Shown in pieces: positions 55,033 through 64,000 of a DNA stretch of 64,000 nucleotides. The DNA is taken from contig JAKTNV010000001.1 of assembly GCA_022747635.1 (NCBI GenBank), forward strand, positions 26,428,490 to 26,492,489, written 5' to 3'. This DNA comes from Hetaerina americana (lineage: Eukaryota; Arthropoda; Insecta; Odonata; Calopterygidae). The notes under the pieces were generated by a model that worked only from the letters and a program-made list of their open reading frames with translations, was not told where the DNA came from and ran no database searches. The translations under genes were made by a program, and so were the position numbers. Each line of letters opens with the position of its first letter. Within the stretch, counting starts at the first letter, position 1.

Positions 55033-55197
55033 AGATTTAGATTTTTAGAATATAGAAACACAAAGAAAGGACACTCACAATTTGTTATTTGACGTTTCGA
55101 CAGCACGGCTGTCATCTTACCTGTCGCCTTTGGTATCCTTTATTGGTGTCCTTTCTTTGTGTTTCTATATTCTAAAAATCTAAATCTGTGTTTTTAC
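55023..55197 (-). mobile_element. inverted-repeat-flanked hammerhead-like module with exact 52-base arms
   Basis: Bases 55023-55074 (start GTAAAAACACAGATTTAGAT) are repeated exactly inverted at 55146-55197, with a few more bases of ATAT pairing outside. The 71-base loop on the - strand holds a hammerhead-like motif at 55117-55091: AAGATGA, hairpin ACAGC-CG-TGCTGT, GAAACGTC. The first two bases of the CTGATGA box are changed. Similar GATGAC...GTCGAAACGTC strings are known near Penelope-like element ends. Confidence 0.6.
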
Positions 55198-55234
55198 ATA
55201 TTTGTGCGTCGCCGAAGAGCGTTCCATTTCGAAG

Positions 55235-55239
<5 letters not shown>

Positions 55240-55301
<62 letters not shown>

Positions 55302-55320
55302 ATATACATATATATATATA
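55240..55320. repeat. (AT)n microsatellite at SINE tail
   Basis: About 80 bases of AT/ACAT repeats immediately next to the 3' end of SINE family A copy 4. Confidence 0.95.
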
Positions 55321-55840
<520 letters not shown>

Positions 55841-55848
55841 TTATTATG

Positions 55849-56163
55849 AGGCAATCTACCAGTTAAGGTAGGTTTTTGGATGGACATAATTATTAATTAA
55901 AATAAAAGCAATATGTAACCCCTAGCAAAACACAGCATGCTACTCTACATCAGGTCTCTCTTCGGCTCTGAGTACTTTCTTCCTCCCTTCATCCCGTCCA
56001 ACATCCCTATCCTGTTCCTGCTCTTTCCTTGTTTGCCTAATATTCTCCCCTCAATTACAGTCTTCAACATCCCGCTGCCGGTCAATACCCCCTTCATCCA
56101 CTTTTCCTGCCTCCATAGGATTTCTCCCAACAAACCCCTCTCTTCGCCCACCATACCAAGTAA
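55849..56163 (-). mobile_element. RTE-type LINE, copy D (3' fragment)
   Basis: Matches the last 310 bases of copies A and C: GGCAATCTACCAGTTAAGGT at the 3' end, GAGTACTTTCTTCCTCCCTT and AGGATTTCTCCCAACAAACC inward. Cut off at 56163 in 5' direction. Confidence 0.85.
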
Positions 56164-56714
56164 ACCACGTGACAATCTTTGCGGACGTATTGCATTTTTG
56201 CCAATATCTCTGGTGGAAGGAATAGGGTTAGGAGGGCTAATTCCACCTTCTTCCACCAGCTGTTTTTTCTCTTTTATCAACCCATACCTGTTGTCGATTC
56301 TCATCCATCTACTTTGGAAGTCGAATGATACTGGAAGAGACCTCGGAAGATATTCAACAGAAACAGTCCAACCTTCTTTTCAAAAATCATTTCCTATTAA
56401 TCAAAGATTATGTGCCTAAATTCCTATGCAGGGCACCAAGTTGATGTTCTTTTATGGAGTAAATCACCAATTTCTGATAGCCAATATTGAGTGATAAGTC
56501 GTGCAAGGCACATTGTATGTATAGAATTTCTAAGGATTCTTACAATCTATCCTCATTGAATATCTATCAATGATTTTCTATTGTTAGACCTATTTTTGTG
56601 TATGCAACAATTATATGGCACTCTGTCACCAGATATCTAATTAATATGATTGATCAAGTACAAAAGAGAATCAAAAGACCTTTGGTTATAAGTTGCTATA
56701 TACGTAGTAGTAGT
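56164..56714. other. no recognisable feature
   Basis: Starts at the LINE D breakpoint; a GC-richer 150-base patch (ACCACGTGACAATCTTTGCG...) may be another repeat but has no second copy here. Confidence 0.35.
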
Positions 56715-56912
56715 TTTGAGGGGAGGCGACCGACAGCTAAGGTCATTTGCGCCATAGGGGATGGATAGGAAAGGATGAAGGGTGGAGAGAAACCCGGCGT
56801 CGGCATTAGCCTACTCTTTACGAAAGGCACCAAGGGGTCCGCAGTTTAACGTCCCATCCGACGGACGGCGTACTCACTCAAAGTGCCCTCCACAAAGCAC
56901 CTCAAGTAGGGA
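56715..56912 (-). mobile_element. tRNA-derived SINE, family B, copy 4 (head missing)
   Basis: Reverse complement of the family B body: GGTCATTTGCGCC, CGGCATTAGCCTACTC, GTTTAACGTCCCATCC and CAAAGTGCCCTCCAC. Stops at the position where the tRNA-like head would begin. Higher GC and CpG content than the other copies suggests a younger copy. Confidence 0.75.
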
Positions 56913-57301
56913 TCGAGAGCTATATACGTATGATAACACACAATACAATCATATTAAAAGTTAATTGCTATTGAAAACTTTTAGGTAAAAGTAAAAGGTG
57001 AATGATGTAATCTTGCTTTTGTTGAACAAAATTATTTCACTGTTTCTAGCTTTCTTTTCGCTATTTGTGCTTGAGTCCCATTTTGTAGATTTTTCAAATC
57101 TATCTTGCAGACTTAAAGACAATATTGTCTCAAGTTTAAAACATAAAGTATAGAAATCATAATTTTAAATTTGTATTGCTGTTATTGGAGGGGAAATAGA
57201 GGATGTTTACCCTGTTAATGACTTGAATTATAGCAAATATAAGGTGATAATTTAGTTAAAAAAATATTTAAAAAATTCTATGTACCTCATCTGATTTCCA
57301 G

Positions 57302-64000
<6,699 letters not shown>

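Overview
The window looks like nuclear DNA of an arthropod, most likely an insect. It is AT-rich, host genes are split by introns with GT-AG boundaries, and the repeats are typical of large insect genomes: mariner, RTE-type and CR1-like LINEs, Penelope-like elements and tRNA-derived SINEs. Species cannot be fixed from sequence alone. Much of the coding sequence described here was assembled by reading exons across splice sites, because most exons are too short to stand out as open reading frames.

Host genes, left to right: (1) the 3' two-thirds of a SMYD3-type SET-domain methyltransferase, + strand, six visible exons 3213-15998; (2) a complete six-exon EXOSC2/RRP4 exosome cap subunit, - strand, 27592 down to 21966; (3) an intronless TRMT6/TRM6 tRNA m1A58 methyltransferase partner subunit, + strand, 33215-34987; (4) an unrecognised two-exon gene, - strand, 47971-47451; (5) a complete four-exon cytochrome b5, - strand, 49490-48763; (6) a weak candidate for a small secreted cysteine-containing protein, - strand, 50557-50309; (7) the 5' part of kynurenine formamidase (arylformamidase), + strand, four exons from 57302 to the right edge. 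These are unrelated housekeeping or metabolic genes. The only suggestive arrangement is EXOSC2 and TRMT6 lying head to head.

The rest is dominated by repeats. One RTE-type LINE family has a nearly full-length copy (42824-46188, with target-site duplication), a young 5'-truncated copy with an intact reverse-transcriptase frame (53106-54934), and at least six decayed relatives. There are two mariner copies with intact ends: a 1331-bp element with about 150-bp inverted ends and one frameshift, and a 753-bp deletion derivative with perfect 33-bp ends. Two further decayed mariners, a decayed Tigger/pogo, a CR1-like LINE with a SINE inserted in it, a fold-back MITE and four SINE families (called A-D here) complete the set. 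Several SINE and LINE copies abut long (AT)n arrays.

The most unusual signal is a recurring hammerhead-ribozyme-like motif (CTGATGA - short hairpin - GAAAC - GTC), seen at seven or eight places. Some sit at Penelope-like element ends (9515, 38244, 39524, 40650-40770). Others sit in small 140-175-bp modules in which the motif is flanked by inverted repeats (1051-1192, 31334-31482, 55023-55197). These modules look like a family of compact hammerhead-bearing retroelement derivatives.
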